Of a DNA stretch of 64,000 bases, positions 52,001 to 63,960 are shown in pieces. The translations under genes and the position numbers were made by a program. This DNA comes from Paralithodes platypus (Eukaryota > Arthropoda > Malacostraca > Decapoda > Lithodidae): the NCBI GenBank assembly GCA_032716605.1, contig CM064517.1:21175276-21239275 (forward strand), written 5' to 3'. The notes below the pieces were generated by a model, which was not told where the DNA came from, did not search any database, and saw nothing but the letters and a program-made list of their open reading frames with translations. Positions within the stretch are counted from its first letter, which is position 1. Each line of letters starts with the position of its first letter.

Positions 52001-52680
52001 TATCGCTTCTGTACGATCGGCAACCCGCTCTCTGACTGAAGACTATTTAATACCCCACTCAAGACTAGTTATTGACGAACGGCAACCCGGAGTCTGTGAT
52101 ACTATCAGTGGCATATATATTAATTTATGGATCTTTATTAATCGTGGCGACCCATTGGTTAATATCGAGACCTAAAAAAAATATACATATACCCCAAGTA
52201 AGTGTATTAAAAACTCATTGCTGGTATGGCCTCTTCCACTTGAGTTTTCTAATAATTTATATAGTGCAACCAGTGGCATAGCTAAGGGGGGGGGGGGGGG
52301 GGGGGCTGTTTGAAATCGCCCCCCAGGCCCCCAAGAGAGGGGGGCCCCCAAATGGATATGAAAATAATATAAATAATACAGTACTTATAATATATGCATA
52401 AAAGTAATAATGTCATAGTAAAATAATCGTCATGTGGGTTTTTCTGATTTAAATCTTCCTTTTCTTCTCTCCTGTGATGTCATGGCATTGTCTTGACTAG
52501 AAGTGGATATTTAAAATTCAACAAAAAAACGATCACTCGATCAGTATTGCTTTGGCGGTGCGTGGGGGAACATACAGTAATTCCCGCTCTCGCTCCTACC
52601 CGCTACTTTCTCAGGGCGCACTGGCTAGGTAGGCCTAATGATTATAATAATGTATATATATTACAATATAGCACTATTAA

Positions 52681-53293
52681 CCTAACAAGTGCGCATGGGG
52701 GTAATTGGAAACGTCCCCCTGTGCTGACGTATTTGAGGTGTTTCCGTCACTAAAATATTCATTGTACCATTAATAGCATTAATACTTATCCATATGCGCC
52801 TATTATGGGTTGATTATAAAGGTATTAACCTGAAACAACAATAAAACGAGTGAAAACAGCGTTTGGATGGTCAAAATCGGAGATATAGCCCACGAGTTGT
52901 ATAATGTATGGGTGAGGCAAGCTGCTTTCCCGCCAATTTCCCCCAAGGCCACTGAGACACAGTCGATCGATACTCTCTCTCTCTCTCTTGCATTCGCTTG
53001 CTATCAGTGATGACCACACCCTCCAACCGGATTTCTAATGTTAGCACGAAAATATACCTCAGAATAAGGGAATAACAGGGAAAATATGTGATAACTGAAG
53101 GAGAGGAGGAAAGTGGGGAAGGAGGGGAGGTAGAGGACTGAGATTTTGCATGGCCCAGGGGCCACAAAAAAAAATAAAATAAAAAAAAAAATAAAAAATC
53201 GATGTCAAAAGTTGATTTTTGTTTTCACTCACTCTTAAGAGTCTCCCCGCAGTCCGCCGGGGGAACTCTTAAGAGTCTCCCGCAGTTCCCGGG
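52681..53293 (-). mobile_element. TTAA-flanked MITE, family A, copy 3
   Basis: TTAA at 52,677-52,680 and 53,294-53,297. Closely resembles the copy at 54,434. Confidence 0.87.
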
Positions 53294-53376
53294 TTAAGTT
53301 TGGCAGTTGATTAGTATAGGCCTACTGTGTTTTCCGTAAGCATGTATAGCCTAAAGGAATAATTATTTTAATTTAA

Positions 53377-53726
53377 AGGTGGGGGCTCATGGGTTGAGGT
53401 AAACATGGAAAAATAATCGCCAACCTGCATATAATTATCTTGTAAAATGCAACGTCACTGAAATAAGTATTAACAATGGTATAAAGGATTTTGCGGATCG
53501 TCTATACCAGGCCTGTGACGTCATAGTGACGTCACACCAGTATCCTTATCCTAGACTGGATGGTGGACTTACACTCTTGTGATGTCACAGGCCCGATATA
53601 GACGATCCACAAAATCCTTTATACCATTGTTAATAATTAATTCAGTGCCATTGCATTTTGCAAGATAACTATGTACAGCTTGGCGATTATCATTCCATGT
53701 TTATCTCAACCCATGAGCCCCCACCT
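53377..53726. mobile_element. fold-back element with about 150-bp inverted repeats, TTAA-flanked
   Basis: TTAA at 53,373-53,376 and 53,727-53,730. Arms begin AGGTGGGGGCTCATGGGTTG and are complementary over about 150 bp each (another shared block: ATAAAGGATTTTG.GGAT), around a short centre with TGACGTCATAGTGACGTCA. It would form a long hairpin if transcribed. Confidence 0.78.
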
Positions 53727-54433
53727 TTAAGACATAGGCCTAATTTGAAGTGTTCACAATATGAAACATGGTAGCTAGTAAGTTGATTATATAGATAATA
53801 GTATAATAGAAGATTACGCCTAACATATTAGTATTTATAAATAAACGACCCAGGAATTTCGGTATTATATTTTCCTTTTTCGTGAATTGTAATGGTCTAA
53901 TCGTTATCTATATTTCATAGATAACCTATGAACGTAGTAGGCTATCGAAGATATTTGTAGAGTAGGCTAAACTATTAGGCCTAGAAATGTGTATATTTTT
54001 CACAGTTTTTGTCTTCTCATAATTCTTTCTCTAACTGTAGGGGGCCTAATATATAGCCTACAATTTAGACATTCTTTTTGCTATCGAGGTTTCATCTAGT
54101 AACTTATAGGCTACTCTCAGGTGAGGGTAGATTACAAAGTTCTTATCATTATTCTCAGTTATATTTTAATTTGTGGTGAACTATGGTCTTAGCTTGATAA
54201 TGCAAAAGATGCATAGTCGTTTTATATTAGTCAATTAAGTATGGATACAATACATCAGCAGCTCAGCTAAAATAGTTTAAATAGAGCATAAGTGTTAAAG
54301 TGAGGCAACATTTATGGCATAGAGTGTACAGTACCTTGGTTAGGCTATGACTATCATTCTTTCAATTTTGGACTCTGGAGCACTATTGTTTAATGCTACC
54401 CTACACCTCCCGTATATAGGCTATGGTGCTTAA

Positions 54434-55041
54434 CCTAACAAGTGCGCATGGGGGTAATTGGAAACGTCCCCCTGTGCTGACATATTTGAGGTGTTTCCGT
54501 CACTAAAATATTCATTGTACCATTAATAGCATTAATACTTATCCATATGCGCCTATTATGGGTTGATTATAAAGGTATTAACCTGAAACAACAATAAAAC
54601 GAGTGAAAACAGCGTTTGGATGGTCAAAATCGGAGATATAGCCCGCGAGTTGTATAATGTATGGGTGAGGCAAGCTGCTTTCCCGCCAATTTCCCCCAAG
54701 GCCACTGAGACACAGTCGATCGATACTCTCTCTCTCTCTCTCTTGCATCCGCTTGCTATCAGTGATGACCACACCCTGCAACCGGATTTCTAATGTTAGC
54801 ACGAAAATATACCTCAGAATAAGGGAATAACGGAAAATAGGTGATAACTGAAGGAGAGGAGGAAAGTGGGGAAGGAGGGGAGGTAGAGGACTGAGATTTT
54901 GCATGGCCCAGGGGCCAAAAAAAAAACAAAAAACAAAAAAAAATTTGATGTCAAAAGTTGATTTTTTTTTTTCTCTGACTCTTAAGAGTCTCCCCGCAGT
55001 CCGCCGGGGGAACTCTTAAGAGTCTCCCCGCAGTTCCCGGG
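54434..55041 (-). mobile_element. TTAA-flanked MITE, family A, copy 4
   Basis: TTAA at 54,430-54,433 and 55,042-55,045; same orientation and nearly the same sequence as the copy 1.75 kb to the left. Confidence 0.87.
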
Positions 55042-57382
55042 TTAAGGAACTGTGAAATGAGACAAGGAACACAGTTGTAAGCATTGAACCCTTTCGTTTG
55101 TAATCTAGCCCTTCGGCTGATTCAGGGTCAGGTACAAACTCCGACGTTTCGAAGCAGCAGAACCCCTGCTCAAAGCGGCAAGCCTCATACAATTTGCTTT
55201 CTAACAAGGGACTGGTGTTCTCAAGAAGAGGCCCCAATATTGAAGTAATGCATGGCTTGATAGCCAATAAGGCCTATTTTAACTCCCTAATGCCAGTGGT
55301 GGGGTTGAAATATAATTGAACACAGTTCATGTAGTTCCGTATATTATTTATTAATTTTTATTATTATATTATTTCAGCCATGCCTAATGAACGACAAAAA
55401 GTGCATCAAAGTGGTGCTGCTAATTGGAAAAAAACGAGCCTAATCCATTAGATAATGGTTTGATAATCATTGTACATTACTTTAATTATTACTTCAATAT
55501 AGATTCATGGATAGCGTCAACATGCACCTAGATAGCAATATTTTTCAAAAAAAATCTCAGGGGTGGGGGGAGGCTTACAGGGCCTCCCCGAGACCCCCCA
55601 GCGAAGGCCTTCTTGATACAGTATCAAGAAGGCCTTGCCCCAGCTGCTTTAGCTCGCTTCGCTCGCCACCCCCCCCCCCCTTAAAAAATCGGCAAACCCT
55701 GGAGGGGGCCCCTCCAGAAACCAAGCCCCCCGGGCCCCCAAATCTCTAGCTACGCCCCTGAGTGCAACAAGAACTGCATACGTATAACTAATTATTTCTG
55801 GCCACCCAGGATTTAATATAGTTATTGACATTAGTGTCTTATCTAACCTAATACAAATATTGAAAGACGAAGGCCTCCCTACCTTTCAAAACTTTATTAT
55901 CTTAGACATCTTGCTTAGTACTTAACTCACAGAGATCTAGGAGAGAAAGACCTGTGGAGTTTAAATAGTAGACCCGTAACTAAATACAGATAACTGATTA
56001 TTTCTGGCCACCCGGAATTTTAATATAGTTATCCATATTAGTTTCTACTCTAACCTAACAAGAATATTGAAGGACGCAGCTGGCCACCCTACCTTTCAAT
56101 ACACTTGTTATCTTAGATAGTACTGGCACTTAACTCACAGAGATCTAGGATAGAAAGATCTTTTGTGTTAGAAGGGTCTATGCGAGATACTCTCAGGAGC
56201 ACTTAGCATGTATAGATCCTAGGCACATTTTGTCTGTGGCAACCCACCAGGATTTGTAACTAAAAGGGTAAAACCGCCTGAGTTCTTTGAACCTCTTAAA
56301 AAGATTAGAGACTGTCAAGAAGAGTTCCTTGTATTGACTCCCCTTGCGTTGGTCCGATGGTGTGTTAATCCGGCCTCAGCCTGAAACATAACATTTAAAA
56401 TCCTAGCCCCAAGAGTACCTGAACGGAACTTCAACACCGGTTGATGGCCCATCTGTAACTTCTTCACACGACTGGACCCCCTGGACGGCCCACGGAGCAG
56501 CCCAGGAGCCCTCAACGACAACAGATCGAGAACCTAAGAAGATAACCCAACAGTGCACTATTAATTATCATTTGTATCAGTGCGGAGATACCTTACCACA
56601 AGACCACTTGCTCACCTGGGCTCGCCCTCAAGTTATTTGCTAACTATGACTAGTGTTTTAAGTTCGATTCCTAGAGCTCCCTGTTCATTGCCATAGAATT
56701 CGTACCAGTAAAAGTTCCTACGAGATAATTATCGCGACAATATTTACCCTCCGCCACATAACGAGTACTTCCCAATTGGGAGACTATGGTATATATTCTG
56801 AGATCCCAAAAGCTTGCGGGATAGGTCGTAAAGTAAATTAATCTCAGTGACGAGTTCCAACACCGTGCATTAACAGTCAAATAAGTATACAATTCTTGTA
56901 GTCTACTCACTCATATTTCGTGAAAAACCAAGACCGAAAAGTTAGCTACGCGTCAAAATAAATAACTAAGCATCAGGCATAAGCAACGAACTTCACAATA
57001 TACTTATGAGAACTTAATCAGTGCCCCTCGAGTGACTCTCTTCTAACCTTGTATTTTGTGCTTATCTCAGAAGAATAATACCTGAGCGTTGAAAGTGGTA
57101 GTGCACGCTCCATCCAGATCCACGATCGTGCTAGGAGAATTGAAAGACCAAACTTGATACTGAATCTCTTGCTCCTTCTTATGTTTTCCGAAGTAAATTA
57201 TTATTTTTTCTATACCAGTGAGTGCATGCTAATTAAATAAAGCTGTATTACGAACCACATTCCGAAATTATATCTATGTGTTCTATTGATTCCTTATATG
57301 CATTTGCATGAAACCTGATATTCCAGTCTCGAAGAACTCACCTCAATCAATCGTGAATCCTGTATAAAATCAGGGCATAACA

Positions 57383-57583
57383 GGTATGAAAACGAAAGAA
57401 AACGAGCCTCCAACCGATGATTAAGGCGGTAACTATCATAATGTTATACTCCTTTACAAATGTTCACTGTTATTGCTGTTGGTGAAGTGATAATTTTAAA
57501 TGGAGATACTTATGATCTTTAATAATTTTAATTGTTGTTTTAGGTGGTGCTGCCTTCTATCCAGGAGTTCCTAACTTCCTATT
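57383..57583. other. 201-bp spacer between opposed LTRs
   Basis: Lies between two LTR 3' ends that point at each other. No primer-binding site at either edge, no coding. Confidence 0.5.
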
Positions 57584-58860
57584 TGTTATGTCCTGATTTT
57601 ATACAGGATTAACTTGGTATAGGTGAGTTCTGCAAGACTGGGTTATTGGATTTCTTGCAAAATACATAAAGAGAATCAACAGAGGACATAGATAATCTCG
57701 GATAAATGGTTTGTAATACAGCTTTATTCTAAATAACACTCAGGTATAAGGTACGTAATAGAATTCACACGAACAATAGATGTTGGAGCACTCAGGTAGG
57801 TTATTGGACTTATTACAATCTCCCAGCACTTATCGCGGATTTGGATAGAGACATACTTCCCACTTCCAACGTTCAGGCATTATTCTTCTGATCACATTGC
57901 TTTATGATACGTAGGGTACATGAATCACACAGGTTAGGTATTTCGCTTTGTTAACTCTCTCTGGTAATATGACTCTTAATCAAGGATGAAAGTATAAGTA
58001 ATGTGGTTTTTGCCCAAGAATTAACGTAAAGGGATAACTGTAACTAGTTGCACTGGTCTAGGATGTTCACTGATCTAGGTGATACTTCGGACCGAAAATA
58101 TCAGTGAGGGCGAATCAGGTTAAACCTGATGGCAAGAATAATTACGGGAGTCAGTTCGCCTAAGCTAAATTTCACTGATATATATTAACACATACTAGCA
58201 TAATAATCACTTGTTTCCTAACATCAGAGAAAGTTGAGACACAATCGAATACACTGGATGGTTGGTAGTTAATAGCACCGTAACACTGGTACTTTGCGGA
58301 GTAACACTGTGATAGAGTTTTCCTGGTTATCTTGCGTTAGTGATGTTGGTGGTTAACAGTAGCTCTGGGGCCGTCCAAGCTGTCCGGTAGTGTAGAGAAG
58401 GTTTTACAGGTGGGCTTCTAGCGTAACCGGTGACGACACTCCGATATGTTACCCTTGATGGGGACCTTAAATAACGCTGTCTCAAGCTCTAACAACGTAT
58501 CGGATTAACGTAAGACAGTCGAGAAAAACGACTGTTTAACTATCTCTGGTCCTTATAAGAGGTTCAAGGAGCGCGGGCGGTTTTGCACCTTTTTGTCAAC
58601 AAATGCTGATGGGGCATACAGTCAATTGTTGCCAAGGAGTTATTCTTGCAGAGTCCTCACTCAAGAGTTTCTCGCAAAATCCCTTCTAACATAACAAGAT
58701 CATTCTGCCTTAGATCAGTTATGAGTTATGATCGTTCGTAACTCAAGTAGCGGATGGTGCACTATCAGAAGTTAATGAAACGATCAATAATTTGTGAATT
58801 TGTTGTCTACCAATATAATATTACTGCCGGTAGTCCCGATCGCAATAAAACATTCGTAAA
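57584..58860 (-). repeat. LTR of the same Gypsy family
   Basis: Begins TGTTATGTCCTGATTTTATA (complement of the LTR 3' end) and shares GGTTATCTTGCGT.AGTGATG with the 14.2-kb LTR. Its outer edge near 58,860 is approximate. Probably solo. Confidence 0.68.
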
Positions 58861-59839
58861 GGGTTAATTCACTTCCTCACCGAGTTGCACAGATTACGGA
58901 ACGCCGAATTATCGTGAATCTTGAGGAGGGGAGGGGAGGTACTAGAAGCCACCGCAGTGTGGCCAGACGTTGCTTTGGGCTCTAATATTCAACTACCCGA
59001 CTGTTGTCTCTGCGTCTTATTTATAGGCAGGTCAAGGAAGCTTCAGGAATATTCTAGAAGTATTGGATGTCAATGCTATGAAGTAGTTAATTTATTCTGG
59101 TGAACTTAGGGGGTTAGGGAGGGGGGTCTTTAATGTGGCGGTAAGTAACTTGTTATCTGATTTATTATCGTGGATATCTCAACTCTAGTATGAGGTACTA
59201 GTAAAGTTGTTTAGGCGGATTTGGTGAAGGTTTTTAAGTACTACTTTGCTGGCACCCTACGTGACTAGGCTGGGAGGTATTATTCATCAATTCACCTAAG
59301 TATCCTTCTCTGGTCTAGCTGACATGCTATTCGGAATTTAGGATGGGTTAAGGGGGATATTGGGGTTTTAGTTAAGGATGGGGTAGGATGGTATTTGGAT
59401 AGGTATCTAGATTTGTAGGTCATAACCTGTTGGAAACTCACCTGTTGTCTGGCAAGAATTTGCTGGCTTGCGCGGGTCATGGTAATTCTCCGCGGGGGTC
59501 GGGGGGGGGCATGCCGCTCCCTGAATATGGTTATCGAGAGTTCTTACGTTAATTGGGTTGAGATATGAGTTCAGATTGTCAGGAGGTATCTTCCTAGTTA
59601 GGGTTGATCACTACATCTAGTTTTCATGTACGAGGATCACTCGTGGGTGTTAAGAATTGTGGTTTTGTGAAAATGCAAGTCAGTGGGAAATTTACATTTT
59701 TAAGGGGGGACGAGAGGGGGTCGTCCTAGCCTCGCGCCGGCTATTGTTCTGGTTCAGGTTGTGAGTGGGGCTAGGGAGTTAGAGGATAGGTAAGAGGGGG
59801 TACTAGGATAGGTCCTTACCTTCCATTTGTTGAGGTTAG
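58861..59839. other. no gene; diverged repeat
   Basis: About 59,210-59,490 is a diverged inverted copy of 33,990-34,280. The remainder shows no support for coding. Confidence 0.4.
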
Positions 59840-60922
59840 TGAACGAACTGTGCGCATGGGGGTAATTAGACACCTCTGCCTGTGCGCATGTATTTGAGCT
59901 GTTTTCATCACTAAAATATTCATTTTACCATAAATAGCATTAATACTTATCCAAATGCGCCTATTATAGGTTGATTATAAAGGTATTAACCTGTTACAAC
60001 AATAAAACGAGTGAAAACAGCGTTTGGATGGTCAAAATCGGCGATACAGGCCGCGAGTTACATAATGTATGGGTGAGGCAAGCTCCTTTCCCGCCAATTT
60101 CCCCCAAGGCCACTGAGACACTGTCGATCGATACTCTCTCTCTCTCTCTCTTGCACTCGCTTGCTAACAGTGATGACAATGCCCTGCTTGCAACTCGCTA
60201 ATGTTAGCACGAAAATATACCTCAGAATAAGGGAATAACAGGGAAAATAGGTGATAACTGAAGGAGGGGAGGAAAGTGGGGAAGGAGGGGAGGTATATAT
60301 TTTGCATGGCCCAAGGGCAAAAAAAAAAAAAAAAAAAAAAATCTATGTTTAACCCTTATTTAGCGGCGAGCAACATAAGTCGAGTTAAATAAAGCTGGAC
60401 TATGTGGCGGCGCTCGACATAACTCGAGTGGCAATTTCAGCACGTAATGTGGCTGAGAGAGAGAGACAAGTGGTGGCAGGAGACTAGCGAGCGTATGACT
60501 GCTCCAGACCACCGCGGCGAACCTACTGACACAAATCTCAGCTCCCTCCTCCCTCTCTCACTCGCTACATACTCAATTATGTACTGAAAGTACCGAATTA
60601 CCTGCTTTTTGCACTCGCGTTGCACGGTTATTGCAAGAAAACTATCCATCATACAAGGATCGTTATGGTGTCATTCGAAAGCTCTGTTTATGCCCTTTCA
60701 GGGATAGGTACTTGTTTTACGTTCTGGGTCTTATTTAGGCATGAAAATGATCACGTAAACAGCCCTATTTTGGCTAAAAACACCCCGCTGTGCGGTACAC
60801 ATAAATAAACCGCATAGGCCGCTCGTAAGGTGTTAAAAAAAAAAAAAAAAAATCTCTGACTCTTAAGAGTCTTCCCGCAGTCCGCCGGGGGAACTCTTAA
60901 GAGTCTTCCCGCAGTTCCCGGG
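59840..60922 (-). mobile_element. TTAA-flanked MITE, family A, copy 5, with nested element
   Basis: Right TTAA 60,923-60,926. The left flank is altered (TTAG and a changed terminal dozen bases). Interrupted by a second TTAA element at 60,353-60,832 in the poly-A tract. Confidence 0.8.
60353..60832. mobile_element. TTAA-flanked MITE of another family, nested
   Basis: 480 bp between TTAA at 60,349-60,352 and 60,833-60,836. Left end CCCTTATTTAGCGGCGAG; complement of right end CACCTTACGAGCGGCCTA, sharing CCTTA and AGCGGC. Internal CGGCG...CTCGA motifs; no coding. Confidence 0.72.
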
Positions 60923-62859
60923 TTAAGTAATGATTTCAGGTCTGCTACTCTACAGAATTAGCATACCGGTACTGAACCTCATAGTGCAGTCTGGGTTTAT
61001 AGGCTCGGTTTTGGGACCCTGTAGGCCATAGGGATCTCGAGTCTTATGAAATTATTTGAGCTCTCAATAGCTATGGGGCCTGGGTAAGGTGGTGATTACT
61101 GTTGTGGCACATGGCTATAGGAAGCCTTCATATTTTAATATAACTGAGCCTTAGTAAGAGGTACTATTTTGGCTATACTGGAAGTATTGAGGGGAGGGAG
61201 ACTGGATCTACTTTGCGGGGAGGACTGGGACAGCTGTGATAGGGGTGTCTCTCTTATATTGTTCAGTCTTCATTCTATGGTATAGCTGAGGTGCTAATTT
61301 GATTATCCGAGTATGCAAGAAAGGTGAATGGGTTATTGTGGGTAAATAGAGGTTAGTAAGGGGGTTAGACATGCATGGTTAGTTCATTGATCGGAAGAAT
61401 TCCTGTGTTACCTGGCAATGACCCAGGAGTCAGGTATACCTCCGCAGGGGTGGGGGTCTCCCTCCTCGGGTGGGTAAAAAGGGGTAGCTGGGTGCCCTCT
61501 CTCTGGGATGGTCGTCCGGCGGCTGTGGCTAGGGGCTTGCCATATCACCAGTGTTTGTAATAACCCTCTGTTTATGAGACAGATGTGGGTGTCCTTAATA
61601 CCAAAACCGAAGGTGCCTTGGCTAGCTGGTTTTAATCGATTGGTTGTTAATTGTATGGTTTGCTGGATGTGGTGGAGACTGGGTTGCTAACTCTGCCACA
61701 TTTATCTGGAAGTATGGCAATAGAAGTTAGTTACTGGCGAGGCGGCTAGCCTCGCACCGACGACCATGGGGTGCAGGGTTGTGAATGGGTTGTAAGAGAA
61801 TAGATGGCATGCAAGGGGTTAGTAAAATTCTAATGTTGTTCCGGCCTACTAAGGAAAGGTAGGCTGGATAGGAGTATATATATAAAAGGTTGGAGAGCTT
61901 TAGCAACGGAAAAATCCAGGATCTTCAAGAGGTATGAGGGAGAGGCTAGGTCGGACAAGAGTCGAGGAGCGCGGGGTGTTAATGAGAGGGGGGGAGTTCA
62001 GGGGGCTACGTGGAAATTTGACCCTAAGGTCTCCGGGCGTGGGGATGGCATTAGGCTACAGTTGATTTTGGAGTTGGAAAGGACAGTGAAAGTACGTTGG
62101 CCAAATGCTACCGGGGATGCAACTATGGGGTGGTATATGAGTCTGGAAAAGATAGAATCATGTGGACTGTGGGGCTGTGGGGGAGAAGGAGGTTAACTGT
62201 AGGTGTGTGCTTGACTGTGGATAAAGTAGGGAAAAACATGGTGTATTATTACTCGTCAATACGAGGGGTTATGGACACTATTAGTTGACACAAGTTTTTG
62301 TACGTCTAGTTGTCCCTGGGAACTGCGTTTTCTATGAAATATAGACCAAGGAAAAGCGGCAGTTCGTAGGGGTACTTCGTTAGTGTTTCATGACACTATG
62401 ATGGCAATGGACAAAGAAAAGGTTATATATACAATCTCTGGTTGGGGTAAGCATTAAGTTATAGCAGGGTGGCTAACATCTGTAGTCACGGCGGTCTAGG
62501 TCTTACGGGGGCAATGGTTTTAGATCACTAGTGTACCCATGGGTATCTTAATCTCTTATTAATTTGGACATGGGGTTTTAACATCTATTTCTCGGATGGA
62601 AGAACATACATAGATATATGGCTGTCAGATTTGGTTGGCATTGGCTCAACCTAGGGACAGAGCATGGGTGTTTTTAATATGAATGTATATTCCTGTTCAT
62701 CATCATGTAGGTAGAGTCGGGCGGGTAAGAGGTGTAAAACACGAAGCAAATTGGAGTAGTGTGGACTAGATACGAAGGAGGTGAGTGGAAGACGTATAAC
62801 AATTGTGGAAAAGTAAATGGAAAAGATGAACACAATGGCGGATAAAGATAATTAACCTT

Positions 62860-63155
62860 AAGGATTGAATACATAGATTTATGGGGGCGATTGGTCTTCA
62901 GAAACTTAGTCTGGCAAGACAAGGTATTTTAGGGTATGTTGATATTAATACTTAACCTAAGGATTGCATACATAGATTTATGGGGGCGATTGGTCTTCAG
63001 AAACATAGTCTGGCAAGACAAGGTATGTTAGGGTATGTTGATATTAATACCTAACCTAAGGATTGAATACATAGATTTATGGGGGCGATTGGTCTTCAGA
63101 AACTTAGTCTGGCAAGCCAAGGTATGTTAGGGTATGTTGATATTAATATCTTAAC
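62860..63155. repeat. three tandem copies of an about 98-bp unit
   Basis: Unit: AAGGATTG.ATACATAGATT, TATGGGGGCGATTGGTCTTC, then GGTATGTTGATATTAATA; starts near 62,860, 62,958 and 63,057. The copy at 31,190 has one unit. Confidence 0.85.
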
Positions 63156-63268
63156 TTAGGGACAGAGCATGGGTGTATTAACTTTAAGGTGTATTTATGT
63201 TCGTCATCATGTAGGTAGAGGTGTAGGACACGAGGGGTAGTGTATGTGAGGTGTGAAAAACGGTCAGT

Positions 63269-63439
63269 TTAGAAGGGGTAGGTATGTGTGGTTTGGAGCT
63301 GCTTAGCCCTGCGGGCTTGGGCCTGTCTGAATTGGTTGGCTCGGTCAGCTGGTCCTTTCGTTCTGTGGACCTTTCTTTCGGGTGTTTCTGTGTGATGTTC
63401 GCTCGTGGCTTCTGTGGTGGGCTTCTCATTCTGGGGCAT
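63269..63439 (-). CDS. small basic hypothetical protein in the long repeat, copy 2
   Basis: 56 aa from ATG 63439 (MPQNEKPTTEATSEHH) to a stop after QLQTTHTYPF. It corresponds to the 77-aa frame at 31,402-31,635; the net length difference is 21 codons and the frame stays open. Unknown function. Confidence 0.45.
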   Translation of the reverse strand: MPQNEKPTTEATSEHHTETPERKVHRTKGPADRANQFRQAQARRAKQLQTTHTYPF

Positions 63440-63779
63440 TTTACTTCCCATCAACGACTATTTTACACTATACCAGACGTCAACTCGGGTAGTACATTAT
63501 TGGGGTTGTGGGATATTTTCGAGGGCATTATATTCTTACCAGCGTTCGAACCCCACCCAAGGCATCTCAAAACCTGTGGGTTTTTAGGAGGGTTAAACTC
63601 CCTTCAGAGGTTCGAGCCCCGCACCAGGCACCAAGGAAGTGGGCCTGGGGAGTTTTCAGGAGACCATAAATTCCCTTCACACCCAGCATTTCACAAATTA
63701 ACAATAACAAATTAGGTATACATGTAGGGCTGTGGTGTCTGGTAGGGGGGCACAGGTTTCTCATGGAGGGGCACGTGCC

Positions 63780-63811
63780 CCCCCCCCCCCCCCCCCTTGG
63801 CTACGCCACTG
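63780..63811 (-). mobile_element. hAT-like terminus
   Basis: A C-run followed by TTGGCTACGCCACTG: on the minus strand CAGTGGCGTAGCCAAGGGGG, the same type of end as the 52.3-kb hAT-like element. The opposite end is not identified in the window. Confidence 0.5.
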
Positions 63812-63829
63812 TACCCATGCAATCATAAA

Positions 63830-63960
63830 GACGATTCCATAAGAGAATTAGCGTTACACTTATGATGAAGTACTCTTTCCCCTGCGGCGGGTGCTTGAAA
63901 GAGGACTATTATACTAATAGGCATAGCGTCAATGATGAAGGGGCCACTAATATATATAGG
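63830..63960 (+). repeat. DIRS terminal-repeat fragment
   Basis: AGACGATTCCATAAGAGAAT, CTTATGATGA.GTACTC and AATGATGAAGGGGCCACTAA resemble the right terminal repeat of the 32.6-32.8 kb DIRS fragment. Confidence 0.65.

Larger units (their letters stand above)
52271..55760. mobile_element. hAT-like DNA transposon with 8-bp target duplication
   Basis: 3,490 bp flanked by AGTGCAAC at 52,263-52,270 and 55,761-55,768. Ends: CAGTGGCATAGCTAAGGGGG, and complement of the right CAGGGGCGTAGCTAGAGATT; the shared CAG.GGC.TAGCTA is typical of one hAT group. G/C runs follow both ends. Near 55,379-55,450 a short plus-strand reading frame MPNERQKVHQSGAANWKK resembles the N-terminus of TTF-zinc-finger/ZMYM-like hAT transposases; the rest is missing. 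It holds two family-A TTAA MITEs and one fold-back element. Confidence 0.8.
52005..57382 (+). repeat. LTR of the same Gypsy family, split by a hAT-like element
   Basis: The left part, 52,005-52,270, resembles the start of the 43.9-kb LTR (GACGAACGGCAACCCG against GATAAACGGCATCCCG). The right part, 55,761-57,382, ends CAGGGCATAACA. The gap is the hAT-like element with its 8-bp target duplication. No primer-binding site follows the right edge. The left edge is approximate. Confidence 0.7.
60990..63450. repeat. long dispersed repeat, copy 2, uninterrupted
   Basis: Collinear with 15,375-16,238, 21,490-22,487 and 31,190-31,640, without the LINE and DIRS insertions, so it gives the empty sites. 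It includes a 98-bp triplication and a small reading frame. Confidence 0.82.

Noticed and set aside
63540..63625. B-box-like GTTCGAACCCC and GGTTCGAGCCCC as tRNA genes
   Set aside because: No matching A box or cloverleaf was found; possibly another SINE trace.
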